DNA of 64,000 nucleotides from Methanosarcina barkeri str. Wiesmoor (GTDB lineage Archaea > Halobacteriota > Methanosarcinia > Methanosarcinales > Methanosarcinaceae), in the NCBI RefSeq assembly GCF_000969985.1, contig NZ_CP009526.1, positions 1,426,001 to 1,490,000 of the forward strand. Direction: 5' to 3'. A program made the position numbers and the translations under genes. The notes beneath the pieces are model-generated. The model did no database searches, was not told the DNA's origin, and saw nothing but the letters and a program-made list of their open reading frames with translations. Below, piece by piece: positions 9,349 to 18,408 of this stretch (the stretch's first letter is position 1; each line of letters begins with the position of its first letter).

Positions 9349-9762
9349 ATGGTAAAATTAACTGACGAAATGAAGGAAGACTTTGCAAAGATGAAAATTT
9401 TTCCATTTGCAACTGCATCTAAAGGTGGAGAACCAAATGTCATACCAATAGGCATGTGTGATCTACAGGAAGATGGAGAAACAATCTGGATCGCAGACAA
9501 TTATTTTAATAAAACTCGCAACAATCTTGATGAAAACCCCAGGGGAGCGATCTATGTATGGGGTCCGGAAATCAAAGGCTGCTACCAGATAAAAGGAGAT
9601 ATTGAGATCAAGACCGAAGGGGAAGACTATGAGAAGATGTATAAAATGGTCAAAAGCAAAGGAGACAGGTTCCCTGGAAAAGCCCTTGCAGTTCTGAAAA
9701 TTACTGATGTTTATGAGTGCAAACCCGGGGCTGGGACCGAGCCAGGACAGAAACTGCTTTGA
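9349..9762 (+). CDS. Pyridoxamine 5'-phosphate oxidase-like FMN-binding protein
   Basis: Small split-barrel flavin-binding protein of 137 residues. The fold is suggested by FPFATASKGGEPNVIPIG at the N-terminus (strand-loop that binds FMN phosphate), the central TRNNLDENPRGAIYVWG, and the C-terminal KALAVLKITDVYEC. Such proteins in methanogens are of unknown substrate. A good ggtga lies six bases before the ATG. It stands between a TrmB-like regulator and a CDGSH protein on the same strand. Confidence 0.78.
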   Translation: MVKLTDEMKEDFAKMKIFPFATASKGGEPNVIPIGMCDLQEDGETIWIADNYFNKTRNNLDENPRGAIYVWGPEIKGCYQIKGDIEIKTEGEDYEKMYKMVKSKGDRFPGKALAVLKITDVYECKPGAGTEPGQKLL

Positions 9763-9781
9763 TCCCGCTTAAAGCTTAATT

Positions 9782-9862
9782 CATAAGTTAGCTAATCCAT
9801 AAGTTAGCTAATCTATAAGTTTATGATTTTCTTCTTGCCATGAAGATGAAAAATCTTCACAA
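9782..9862 (+). terminator. Direct repeats and short hairpin after FMN-protein gene
   Basis: The unit aagttagctaatc occurs twice with a partial third copy (9786-9822), followed by gaagat-gaaaa-atcttc (9842-9858) and a T run, which looks like a 3'-end processing or termination site. Confidence 0.35.
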
Positions 9863-9943
9863 TCTTTTTTGAAGATATTGAAAATGATTGGTGATCCTGC
9901 CATAGAAAGTTTTGAGAAACTCAGACACAGAGGAGGCTGCAAG

Positions 9944-10654
9944 ATGATCAAAGAAGTGGAAAAAAAGTCAAAAATATCCAATGACTCCATGAAGATTGCT
10001 GTGTTTAAGAACGGTCCATATATGGTGACCGGTAGAGTTCCCCTTATGACCTGGGAGATTTGCAAAGATGAAGACACTGACCGTCTAATATGGCGCGAAG
10101 TCAAAAAATACCCTATAAGGGACCGGTATGCTCTGTGCCGATGTGGTCAGTCAGGGAATAAGCCCTTCTGTGATGGGACACATTCAAAGATCCATTTTGA
10201 TGGAACCGAGGCAGGAGACTTTGAGCCCTTTAGCGAAGGTGCTAATGTTATCACTGGCCCTTTGCTGACTCTTATTGACAATAAGCATCTATGTGTCCAC
10301 GCAGGATTCTGTACACGGGCAGGGAAAATATGGAACCTTGTCCAGCAACCCGAAAACCCGGAAGCTCGAGACATTGCTATAGAAGAAGCATGTAACTGCC
10401 CTTCAGGCAGGTTGGTAATCATTGACAATGCCACAGGAAAAACAATTGAGCCTGAGCTTGAAAAATCTATTGTTGTCGAGGAAGGGCCTCACCAAGGCGA
10501 GCAAGGTCCTCTCTGGGTACGTGGCGGCATCCCGATAAAATCTGCCGACGGCAAACAGTACGAGATCAGGAATCGAGTCACTCTCTGCAGGTGCGGAAAA
10601 TCCAGAAATAAACCGTTCTGCGATGGTAGTCATGTGGAGATTGAGAGAGATTGA
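9944..10654 (+). CDS. Double CDGSH iron-sulfur protein with central 4Fe-4S-like domain
   Basis: Redox or sensor protein with two CDGSH motifs that each bind a [2Fe-2S] cluster through three Cys and one His: CRCGQSGNKPFCDGTH near residue 65 and CRCGKSRNKPFCDGSH near residue 217. Between them is a cysteine-rich region (CVHAGFC and CNCPSGR) like the divergent 4Fe-4S mono-cluster domain found in many CDGSH fusions. The ORF can be read 25 codons further upstream, but GGAGG (9932-9936) seven bases before the ATG at 9944 sets the start; the protein is 236 residues. Function in methanogens is unknown. Confidence 0.88.
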   Translation: MIKEVEKKSKISNDSMKIAVFKNGPYMVTGRVPLMTWEICKDEDTDRLIWREVKKYPIRDRYALCRCGQSGNKPFCDGTHSKIHFDGTEAGDFEPFSEGANVITGPLLTLIDNKHLCVHAGFCTRAGKIWNLVQQPENPEARDIAIEEACNCPSGRLVIIDNATGKTIEPELEKSIVVEEGPHQGEQGPLWVRGGIPIKSADGKQYEIRNRVTLCRCGKSRNKPFCDGSHVEIERD

Positions 10655-10936
10655 GAAAATAGATTCAAATGCAGAGGTTAGATTTGCATTTTACCTCATT
10701 GGCATCTGTTTACGATAATTTTTTAGTTTCTACTATCCTTTTCTACTATCAATTTCTACTATCAATTTCTACTATCATTTCATCGAAGATCTTCTTAATG
10801 GCTCTGGGCAATTATACGATTTTGTCCAGGCTGAAGTGAAGGTTCAAAAATGGCAGTCAATTGGTGCAGAAATTCAGGTTGTGGTGCAAAAATGATATTT
10901 TCTCGAGTTCCAAAAATAAAAAGTCTCCGTTTTATT
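10655..10936. repeat. Intergenic DNA with 13-bp tandem repeat
   Basis: Three to four copies of tttctactatcaa lie near 10726-10780. The rest of the gap up to the MITE-like element has no gene that I can support. Confidence 0.6.
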
Positions 10937-11056
10937 GTAGGACTTACGCACTTGAAGTACAAAATCAACCACAATCAACGTTGCGAATAGGGGAACGATT
11001 TAGACAGTTGAGGGTTTGGTACTATTGATTTCTCAGTTCAACTGCGTAAGTTCTAC
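10937..11056. mobile_element. MITE-like element, 120 bp, 18-bp terminal inverted repeats
   Basis: The ends are GTAGGACTTACGCACTTG and the reverse complement of CAACTGCGTAAGTTCTAC, an 18-bp inverted repeat with two mismatches. The interior encodes nothing. Degraded relatives with the same ends lie at 26243-26357 and 27128-27251, so this is a small non-autonomous transposon family. Confidence 0.6.
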
Positions 11057-11083
11057 ATGTTTTTCAATTTAAGGTATTCATTT

Positions 11084-12769
11084 TCAGGATACTACGATAT
11101 AATCAGATCTAGTTTTAGTGTCACTGCCCTTAGCATTCTTTACTGTTAAGCTGATAGTATAGTTCCCTGCTTTTGAATACTTATGCTTTGGATTCTGAAC
11201 GAATGACTTTGCTCCGTCTCCAAAAGTCCATTTCCATTTAGCCGGGGTTCCTGTACTTGTGTCAGTAAAAGCAACATTTAATGGTGCTTTCCCTGAAGTT
11301 GGGGACGCGGAGAATGAAGCAACAGGTTTTGTTATTACTTTTATATATTCTGTTTTTGTTATCGTATTACTGCCCTTATCATTCTTTACAGTTAAGCTAA
11401 CGGTATATCTTCCTGCTTTTGAATACTTATGCTTTGGATTCTGAGCGAATGACTTTGCTCCGTCTCCAAAAGTCCATTTCCATTTAGCCGGGGTTCCTGT
11501 ACTTGTGTCAGTAAAGGCAACATTTAATGGTGCTTTCCCTGAAGTTGGGGAGGCGGAGAATGAAGCAATAGGTTTTGTTATTACTTTTATATATTCTGTT
11601 TTTGTTACTGTATTACTGCCTTTATCATTCTTTACAGTTAAGCTAACGGTATATTTCCCTGCTTTTGAATACTTATGCTTTGGATTCTGAACGAATGACT
11701 TTGACCCGTCTCCAAAACTCCATTGCCATTTCGTCGGGATTCCTGTACTTGTGTCAGTAAATTTTACAGTTAAAGGTACTTTTCCTAAAGTTAGGGATGC
11801 AGAGAATGCAGCAACCGGTTTTGTTATCACTTTTATATATTGTGTTTTTGTTACCGTGTTCTTGCCTTTAGCATTCTTTACTGTCAAGTTAACAGTATAT
11901 ATTCCTGCTTTTGAATACTTATGAGTCGGATTCTGAGCGAATGAACTTGATCCGTCTCCAAAGCTCCATTTCCATGAAGCTGGTGATCCTGTGCTCTTGT
12001 CAATAAAGGCAACATTTAATGGAGCTTTTCCTGAAGTTGGGAAGGCCGAAAAAGCAGCAACTGGAGCTTTCAACTTGTTTGCAACAATATAGTTCTTTAT
12101 TGTTTTAGTGTCGCTGCCCACAGCATTCTTTACTGTTAAGCTGACAGTATAGTTCCCTGCTTTACTGTAAGTGTGTGCAGGATATTGAACTGTTGAATAT
12201 GTGCTATCTCCAAACCTCCATTTCCATGAAGTTGAAATTCCTGTATTCTTATCAGTATATGGAAATGGTGTACTTTTGTCAGTAAACTGAACCTTTAGCG
12301 GAGCGTCTCCTGAGGTTGGAGCTGCCGAAAAAGTAGCAACTGGAGTTTTAAAAGGTACTGTAGTGTTTTCGTCAGTAATAATAATAGTCATATGAACCCA
12401 TAACTTCTGACCACAACAACTATTCCTGGTGGTCATACAACTAATATAATAGCCATTCTTTGGAAACGTATGTACTGGATTTTTTAGTGATGGAGTAATA
12501 TTTGTACCTTCGAGAGAGGTTCCATCTCCAAAGTTCCATCTGACATATGTCTCATTACCTTTTGATAGATCCTTAAATTGTACTGTTCGTGGATCACTTG
12601 AAACGGCTACCGCTGTATAATCAATATAACTATTCCCGCAGGAGCAGTTTACCCGGGCTGTTGCTGGAGGATTTCCTGCACCAAGAGGGGTTGGGAATAC
12701 AGTAACTGTTGCAGAAGCAGTAGACGTGAGAAAGAAAATGAGTATTAAAAAGATTGGTAGGGACTTCAT
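11084..12769 (-). CDS. Secreted protein of six PKD domains
   Basis: Extracellular or cell-surface protein. A signal peptide (MKSLPIFLILIFFLTSTASA) precedes a cysteine-containing region and six PKD beta-sandwich modules. The first (about residues 50-135) is divergent with CGNSY and SCCGQK cysteines; the others follow at about 142, 235, 318, 400 and 482, each with the WxFGDG and HxYxKAGxYTVSLTVKN hallmarks. The last modules are nearly identical at DNA level with a 246-bp period. No transmembrane anchor is visible at the C-terminus. PKD modules usually mediate protein-protein or carbohydrate contacts. Confidence 0.88.
   Translation of the reverse strand: MKSLPIFLILIFFLTSTASATVTVFPTPLGAGNPPATARVNCSCGNSYIDYTAVAVSSDPRTVQFKDLSKGNETYVRWNFGDGTSLEGTNITPSLKNPVHTFPKNGYYISCMTTRNSCCGQKLWVHMTIIITDENTTVPFKTPVATFSAAPTSGDAPLKVQFTDKSTPFPYTDKNTGISTSWKWRFGDSTYSTVQYPAHTYSKAGNYTVSLTVKNAVGSDTKTIKNYIVANKLKAPVAAFSAFPTSGKAPLNVAFIDKSTGSPASWKWSFGDGSSSFAQNPTHKYSKAGIYTVNLTVKNAKGKNTVTKTQYIKVITKPVAAFSASLTLGKVPLTVKFTDTSTGIPTKWQWSFGDGSKSFVQNPKHKYSKAGKYTVSLTVKNDKGSNTVTKTEYIKVITKPIASFSASPTSGKAPLNVAFTDTSTGTPAKWKWTFGDGAKSFAQNPKHKYSKAGRYTVSLTVKNDKGSNTITKTEYIKVITKPVASFSASPTSGKAPLNVAFTDTSTGTPAKWKWTFGDGAKSFVQNPKHKYSKAGNYTISLTVKNAKGSDTKTRSDYIVVS
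11170..11746. repeat. 246-bp intragenic tandem repeats of PKD modules
   Basis: The segment that starts at cttatgctttggattctga (11180) recurs at 11426 with only a few changes, a spacing of 246 bp or 82 codons, equal to one PKD module. This points to recent duplication and possible length variation. Confidence 0.85.
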
Positions 12770-12960
12770 ATCTTAACTGTGTTAAGGGATATATTAAATT
12801 TTGGATATAGTGATGAGAGAGTCGTAAAGGTCTGGAGTTTCTAATCAATCATGCATAGCCATCGAGCTTCAATTCTATATATTTATAACAGAGTAAATAA
12901 TTTAATAGTTATGCCGTGAAAATTGACCAAGTTATAGGCAATCTTGAACTTTTACGACGC

Positions 12961-13000
12961 TCTCTTACAATCTCTTACAATCTCTTACAATCTCTTACAA
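12961..13000. repeat. Four exact copies of tctcttacaa
   Basis: A perfect 10-bp tandem repeat, 4 copies, lies at the border of a MITE-like element. Confidence 0.95.
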
Positions 13001-13122
13001 GCCTGTCCGACAATTACCTTCGGTAATAAAAGAATTCCTTCTTTTTTGATTTAAAGGTCTTATTTGCTTTCTTTTTAGCACTTTTTTATTACTACCAATA
13101 ATTGCTGGACAGCCTGTAAAGA
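12997..13122. mobile_element. MITE-like element with long imperfect inverted ends
   Basis: The left end (tacaagcctgtccgacaatta, then ggtaataaaa) and the right end (tttttattactaccaataatt, then gctggacagcctgta) are imperfect inverted repeats over about 35 bp around a T-rich core. No coding capacity. It lies in the 12770-13169 intergenic gap, which holds nothing else I can support. Confidence 0.45.
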
Positions 13123-13169
13123 ATAGAGTATTCGTGACTCTCTGTGCTCCCGATGTAATAAAAATGTGT

Positions 13170-13934
13170 CTATATTATCTCTGCCCTCCGGAAGAAATAA
13201 CTGCTGGCACAGACCATCAAAACCGACAGCGTTAAAAGAATAGATATATTCAGAACAATTGAAAATTCACAATGATCAATCAATATTCCTCGCAAGGCAT
13301 CAACACCATATGTCAGCGGATCAAAATAAGATAGAATCCTTATCGGAGCCGGCAAATTTGAAACCGGAAATAAAGCTCCAGATAAAAGAAACAGAGGGAA
13401 TGCAATAAAATTAATAACCGTGCTAAATCCATGAAAATCTTTCAATAAGGATGACAAAATTAACCCTATGTTTATAAAGATCATAGATATGAGAACCATT
13501 ATCACGATAGAGAACAGAACCTCATGAATTAAAGGCAGTTTAAAACCAAGTAATACAGACATCAACATAATAATAAGTGCCTGAATGATTGATGTGGTTG
13601 CGCTTCCGGAGATCATTCCAAGAACAATAGAGACTCTGCTTGCGGGAGTCACCATAACCTCTTTTAAAAATCCAAATTGCTTGTCCATTATGACACTCAT
13701 ACCTGCATAAGCAGCCGTAAAAAGAAGAGTCATCCCGATAATACCCGGTACAAGATACTGAAAATATCCTATTGACGCAGGCAGACCTGGAAATTCCACT
13801 CTTCTAAAGCCCATACCCTGAAAGATCAGCATAAAAGCCGGCATGCCAATTGCACCCGCTATCCTGGACCTGACCCTGAAATACTTTATAATCTCACGCC
13901 GCCAGAGAACATATATAACTCTTCCCTGAATCAT
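13170..13934 (-). CDS. ABC-2 type transporter permease (DrrB-like)
   Basis: Membrane subunit of an ABC exporter, 254 residues with about six transmembrane segments and the ABC-2 signature region FPLFLLSGALFPVSNLP followed by YFDPLTYGVDALRG. Its start overlaps the 3' end of the ATPase gene upstream by 4 bases, so the two are co-translated. This DrrAB-type pair follows the import cluster on the same strand; such exporters move antibiotics, lipids or small natural products. Confidence 0.87.
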   Translation of the reverse strand: MIQGRVIYVLWRREIIKYFRVRSRIAGAIGMPAFMLIFQGMGFRRVEFPGLPASIGYFQYLVPGIIGMTLLFTAAYAGMSVIMDKQFGFLKEVMVTPASRVSIVLGMISGSATTSIIQALIIMLMSVLLGFKLPLIHEVLFSIVIMVLISMIFINIGLILSSLLKDFHGFSTVINFIAFPLFLLSGALFPVSNLPAPIRILSYFDPLTYGVDALRGILIDHCEFSIVLNISILLTLSVLMVCASSYFFRRAEII

Positions 13935-14923
13935 CTGAGCATCCTCCTTCTCATCCGGTCCCGCCTGGCTGACTGCCTGCTGCCTTCTTGTTCTCGTATT
14001 ATTGAACCTGTAAGGCGGAGGAAAACATCCTCAAGGCTTGGCTTGCTGAAATTTATCGAACTGATCCCGACACCCAGGTTGGAGGCGGTCTGAAAAATGT
14101 CAGGTATGTTTTTCTCATAATCCGATAGAATGAGATCAAGCGTTTTTCCATCAGGAACAACTTCCCTTACCCATTCTTTCTCCCCAAGAGCAGTCGCTAT
14201 GAGAGCAACCTTTCCATCAATAGTCAGGCTGACACAATCTCCCAGTAGACGGTTCTTCAGACCTGATGGAGTATCGAGTGCAATTATCTTTCCATGATCA
14301 ATTATCGCAATGCGATCACAGAGGAAATCAGCTTCTTCCATATAATGGGTAGTCAGGATGACGCATGTCCCATAATTTCGATTCAGGTTTCCGATATATT
14401 CCCATATTGATCTCCGGGTCTGTGCATCAAGCCCGAGAGTAGGCTCATCCAGAAACAAAACTTTTGGATAATGAATAAGCCCCCTTGCAATTTCAAGCCG
14501 CCTCTTCATTCCACCAGAATAATTTTCAACAAGAATCTCAGCTTTGTCAGCCAGTCCCACAACATCAAGCACTTCCTGGATTCTTTTTTTCCGCTCATCT
14601 GAACGAATGTTGTACATCATGGCATGAAATTCAAGATTTTCCCTCCCGGTAAGCCCTATATCAAGTGAAGGATCCTGAAATATTATTCCGATATTATTCC
14701 TGATCGAATCAGGATCCCTTCTAAGATCATATCCTGCGATTTCAGCGCCACCTGCAGTCGGAAGAAGAAGAGTCGTCAGCATATTGATTATAGTCGTCTT
14801 TCCCGCACCGTTAGGGCCTAAAAGCCCAAAAAGCTCTCCGGGTTCAACCGAAAATGAGACACTGTCAACGGCAGTAAATTCTCCGAATTTTTTTGTCAAC
14901 TCTTTAACGATTATTGCACTCAT
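13931..14923 (-). CDS. ABC exporter ATPase (DrrA-like)
   Basis: ATPase partner of the ABC-2 permease that overlaps its end. It has Walker A GPNGAGKTT, signature YSGGMKRRLEIARG, Walker B VLFLDEPTLGLD, switch His in LTTHYMEEAD, and the DrrA-type C-terminal extension ending SKPSLEDVFLRLTG. A TTG at 14941 extends the frame by six codons, but gaaggtcttg before the ATG at 14923 acts as the Shine-Dalgarno. It is separated by about 180 bp, with short repeats, from the import ATPase upstream. Confidence 0.88.
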   Translation of the reverse strand: MSAIIVKELTKKFGEFTAVDSVSFSVEPGELFGLLGPNGAGKTTIINMLTTLLLPTAGGAEIAGYDLRRDPDSIRNNIGIIFQDPSLDIGLTGRENLEFHAMMYNIRSDERKKRIQEVLDVVGLADKAEILVENYSGGMKRRLEIARGLIHYPKVLFLDEPTLGLDAQTRRSIWEYIGNLNRNYGTCVILTTHYMEEADFLCDRIAIIDHGKIIALDTPSGLKNRLLGDCVSLTIDGKVALIATALGEKEWVREVVPDGKTLDLILSDYEKNIPDIFQTASNLGVGISSINFSKPSLEDVFLRLTGSIIREQEGSRQSARRDRMRRRMLR

Positions 14924-14927
14924 GTTA

Positions 14928-15005
14928 AACAAGACCTTCAAACCTGAACAAAATATTCAAATCTAAACAAAACCTTCAAACCTGAACAAAACTTTCAAAC
15001 CAGGA
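14928..15005. repeat. About 21-bp degenerate tandem repeat
   Basis: Units resembling caaaaccttcaaacctgaa occur about four times between the two ABC gene sets. This separates the exporter pair from the import cluster. Confidence 0.7.
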
Positions 15006-15105
15006 TTTTTGAACAATTATCAGAAATTCGCACATCAGAAATTCACCTTTCACTAACAAAAAATAAACAGTGATGATTTACGAATTTTAAAAAAGATCAT
15101 GATGC

Positions 15106-16827
15106 TTAATGAGTATGACAGCACAGTCCTATTCTTGAACCCACAAGCCTTTTTGTATACTCATCAGAAGGTGAAAGCATAACATCGTGGGAATTCCCCA
15201 TCTCTACAATCTTTCCGGAATTCATAACGGCTATCCTGTCAGCAATCTTCAGTGTCAGGGAGAGATCATGTGAAATATATATCATTGCAAATCCTCTCCT
15301 GTTCTGAAGGCCCTTTAAAAGACGCAATATATTTGCAGAGGTTGAAACATCCAGAGCCGACGTTATCTCATCGGCAATAAGAAGTTTCGGCTCCATAACC
15401 ATTGCTCTTGCAAGTGCAACCCTCTGCCTTTGCCCGCCGCTGAGTTCCCCGCAATATTTGCTGAGGAAATTGTCAGTACTGGGAAGACGAACAAGTTCAA
15501 GGGCACCTTTAACCATTTGCAGTCTATCTCCATTGGACCCGATCTTATTGATATAAAGAGGCTCTTTGATTGCATCAAGCACAGTAAACCTATTGCTGGT
15601 TGAATTGAATGGGTCCTGAAATACTATCTGAATGCCGTTGAACCTGCTTCCATAATTTCCTTCACCAACATTCCCACCCATAAACAATACTTCTCCGCGC
15701 TCGGACCTTATTACGTTTGCAAGGATATGTGCAAGCGTTGACTTTCCTGAACCGGTCTGACCAACAATTGCAAGAACCTCTCCTTCCCTCACTTCCAGAT
15801 TAACATTCTCAACTGCCTGAAGATATTCTCCATTAGGCAGACGATAGCTGAAACTCAAGTTTCTGGCTTCCAGAACGTCTGCTATTCCCCCTCTATGGCA
15901 TGCAATTTCCCTTCCATCTCCTATCGGCGTCAGAACCGGGGAAACTTTACTGCAGATATCGATTTTTTGTGTACATCTCGGGCTGAAAGGACAGCCCTTA
16001 AATCCATCCCCTGCAGGTACATCGCCCGGAATTCCCCATAAATCCTTATAAACAAAAATATCCGGGGTCGAGTGGACAAGGCCCCTTGTATAAGGATGAC
16101 GGGGAGATACGAGAATATCCCTTACAGGTCCTGTTTCAACAACCCTTCCTGAATACATAACAGCAATTCTGGACGCAACAGAAGACACAAAAGTGATATC
16201 ATGAGAGATCATTAACATCGTATACCCGTTCTTCTTCTGAAGGTCGATAAGAAGGTCCCTGATTTCCTTTCGGGTAAATGCATCAAGAGCAGAAGTAACT
16301 TCATCGAGAATCAGCAATTTCGGGTCGCATGAAAGAGCCATTGCCAGAAGAACCCTCTGCCTCATACCTCCGGAAAGCTGATGCGGATATGAATCCATCC
16401 ATTTAGGATCAAGGCCAACCGTCCTGAACAGATCAGCACATTTACTCTGTGCTTTCTCAGGACTGATATCAAAGTGCCTTATCATCGGTTCTCTTACTTG
16501 AACGCCCACTTTCATAACAGGGTTCAACACCTCAAGGCTATTCTGAAAAACTATTGCAATATCATTCCATCTGAATTTGTCCATTTCAGATTCAGGCAAA
16601 GAGGAGATTAGCTCATCCCTGTAAAAAATTTCTCCGGAAATAGCTGTATTTTCCGGCAAAAGCCCCATAATCCCGAGGGCAACGGTGGTCTTGCCACTGC
16701 CGGATTCTCCGACAATGCCCAGAATTTCTCCTTCTTCAATCTCAAAAGAAATACCGTCAACAGCCTTAATGGTATCAACGTCAGTTAGATAGTGGCATTT
16801 AAGATCATTGATTTTAAGCAGACTCAT
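15106..16827 (-). CDS. Oligopeptide/nickel-type ABC importer, two fused ATPase domains (DppD-DppF)
   Basis: Energises uptake through the permeases encoded upstream. The first half has Walker A GESGSGKTT, signature LSGGMRQRV, Walker B LLILDEVTSALD and the Opp/Dpp-type cysteine tail CPFSPRCTQKIDIC; the second half has GQTGSGKST, LSGGQRQRVALARA and LLIADEITSALD. The 573 residues equal two normal ATPases joined. The start at 16827 has aaaggg eight bases before it; another ATG two codons upstream is less well placed. The first 16 residues recur in the broken ATPase at 18194-18406. Confidence 0.9.
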   Translation of the reverse strand: MSLLKINDLKCHYLTDVDTIKAVDGISFEIEEGEILGIVGESGSGKTTVALGIMGLLPENTAISGEIFYRDELISSLPESEMDKFRWNDIAIVFQNSLEVLNPVMKVGVQVREPMIRHFDISPEKAQSKCADLFRTVGLDPKWMDSYPHQLSGGMRQRVLLAMALSCDPKLLILDEVTSALDAFTRKEIRDLLIDLQKKNGYTMLMISHDITFVSSVASRIAVMYSGRVVETGPVRDILVSPRHPYTRGLVHSTPDIFVYKDLWGIPGDVPAGDGFKGCPFSPRCTQKIDICSKVSPVLTPIGDGREIACHRGGIADVLEARNLSFSYRLPNGEYLQAVENVNLEVREGEVLAIVGQTGSGKSTLAHILANVIRSERGEVLFMGGNVGEGNYGSRFNGIQIVFQDPFNSTSNRFTVLDAIKEPLYINKIGSNGDRLQMVKGALELVRLPSTDNFLSKYCGELSGGQRQRVALARAMVMEPKLLIADEITSALDVSTSANILRLLKGLQNRRGFAMIYISHDLSLTLKIADRIAVMNSGKIVEMGNSHDVMLSPSDEYTKRLVGSRIGLCCHTH

Positions 16828-16890
16828 AATCATAACCCTTTTTCTTCCCTGACTTTTTTCCCTCTCAATAATCCACTCAATATCAGGCTC

Positions 16891-18015
16891 TCACTCCTGT
16901 TCATCCGCTCCGGAGTTCACTCCTGCTTTTTTTGCAAAAACCATTCTTGACCCCTCTTTCATGTCCAGGGTCCTGAAGACTTCAAGTCCGTAGTTTCCCA
17001 GCATCCCGATATATTCGTTGAAGGGCACGCTATTTTCAAAGCAGTATCCTGTACCACCTTTCTTTGTGTCTTCAAAGGTCCAAAGGTTCCAGTCCAGGCT
17101 GAAGAGAGGATCTGATTTCGTATTTTCATCCGGGACCTGCAGGGTTACGAAAACCCCACCATCATTCAGGGCTGAAGCAATTTTAGGGATAAGTTCGGGG
17201 GCCTTGCCGCCAGGGTTAAAGGATGAAAATATAAGGTCGTACCCGGTGCCGAGTTCCTCTTTAAAGAAGTCACCGGGAATTACGTCCACATTGAAAGCCC
17301 CGTATTTTTCAATGTATTGCTTTGTCTTTATGGTTACCTGGGGAAGGTCAAATACAAAAGCTTTTAGCTGCTCGTTCATTTTAGCAAAAGCAATAGAATA
17401 GAGCCCGTGCCCTCCTCCCATGTCCAGGAGTTTTCGAACCTTTCCTAAATCAACGTTTTCCATAACCTTCCTGACGGTTTCCTGAAGCAGTCCACAGCGG
17501 GTGTTTTCAGCCATGCAACTGATAATCTCCCAGAAAAAAGGACCTTTATCGACAACTACAGGCCCATTCTTCATAAGCTCGGGCAAACGGGCCCAGAGTG
17601 CAGCGTTCCTGGACATTTCGGAAAGGTATTGCTGCTGGGAAAACTGACTTTCCTTAAGGAGATATGTAGCGGTAAGTTCCGAATTCACATACCGGGGCAA
17701 AAACGTGCTTTTTTCAGCTTTTTCTTCTCCCTCTTTTTCCTTCCTCTCTTCCTCAACGATCTCCTCAAACCTGTCCAAAAGCCCGAGATTGACAAGAGCT
17801 TCGCAGAAATGGGGAACTAACACCGGATCGAGCCCCATTTTTTCGGCAAGTTCACCTGCCTGAAGGGGGGTTTTCAGAGCTTCAAACACCTCAAGTTCAA
17901 GAGCTGTAAAGATCAACCTGTACTCTTTCAGTCCCCTGGTCGAGTTTTCCATGGTCTTGACTAAACGGTCTACACCCACAGCCGGAGTATCCATTAGCTC
18001 GTTCTTTACTTTCAT
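16891..18015 (-). CDS. O-methyltransferase-like SAM-dependent methyltransferase
   Basis: 374-residue methyltransferase of the plant/bacterial O-methyltransferase family: N-terminal dimerisation winged-helix domain (residues about 25-85, LEVFEALKTPLQAGELAEKM), a Glu/Lys-rich linker (EEERKEKEGEEKAEK), and a C-terminal Rossmann domain with motif I LLDMGGGHGLYS. Start at 18015 is set by aaaggaga eight bases upstream; the longer reading is basic and unlikely. It sits between importer subunit genes, so its product or substrate is probably linked to the transported compound. Substrate unknown. Confidence 0.85.
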   Translation of the reverse strand: MKVKNELMDTPAVGVDRLVKTMENSTRGLKEYRLIFTALELEVFEALKTPLQAGELAEKMGLDPVLVPHFCEALVNLGLLDRFEEIVEEERKEKEGEEKAEKSTFLPRYVNSELTATYLLKESQFSQQQYLSEMSRNAALWARLPELMKNGPVVVDKGPFFWEIISCMAENTRCGLLQETVRKVMENVDLGKVRKLLDMGGGHGLYSIAFAKMNEQLKAFVFDLPQVTIKTKQYIEKYGAFNVDVIPGDFFKEELGTGYDLIFSSFNPGGKAPELIPKIASALNDGGVFVTLQVPDENTKSDPLFSLDWNLWTFEDTKKGGTGYCFENSVPFNEYIGMLGNYGLEVFRTLDMKEGSRMVFAKKAGVNSGADEQE

Positions 18016-18039
18016 GTTCAATCTCCTTTTACGCTTTCT

Positions 18040-18118
18040 TTTCGTAAACCAATTGGAAATCAATTGGAAGTTTATTGGAAGTTAATCGGAAATCAATTGG
18101 AAATCATAGAAACCATGA
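18040..18118. repeat. Degenerate repeats of aatcaattggaa
   Basis: Five to six imperfect copies of a roughly 12-bp unit (aatcaattggaa) lie just upstream of the O-methyltransferase gene, at the border of the broken ATPase. Confidence 0.6.
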
Positions 18119-18193
18119 GAAATCATCTGAAATTAATTATTTTCCCTCTTCCATAACCATATCCCATCGCTCATCTACTCTACGACTTCCATA

Positions 18194-18406
18194 TCATGCT
18201 TTTTCTTCATCCCTTTCGCAGAGCCTATGTAGCCTTAAAAGTTCGGCAATGGAACCGTAGATTTTCATCCTGGGGTTAAGGGAAGATTTCGGATTCTGGA
18301 AAATCATCTGCATTTCAGTTCCCAGATGCTTGAACTCGCTTCCCTTAAGCCCAGGAATATCGGTCAGATAGTGGCATTTAAAATCATTGATTTTAAGCAG
18401 ACTCAT
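18194..18406 (-). pseudogene. Broken oligopeptide ABC ATPase stub with internal deletion
   Basis: The 70-codon frame begins MSLLKINDFKCHYLTD, nearly the same as the start of the intact double ATPase, then jumps to GTEMQMIFQNPKSSLNPR, a Q-loop region of a DppF-type ATPase. It lacks Walker A, signature and Walker B and cannot bind ATP. It follows permease C at the place where an ATPase gene is expected. It appears to be the remnant of a duplicated ATPase after recombination. Confidence 0.75.
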
Positions 18407-18408
18407 GA

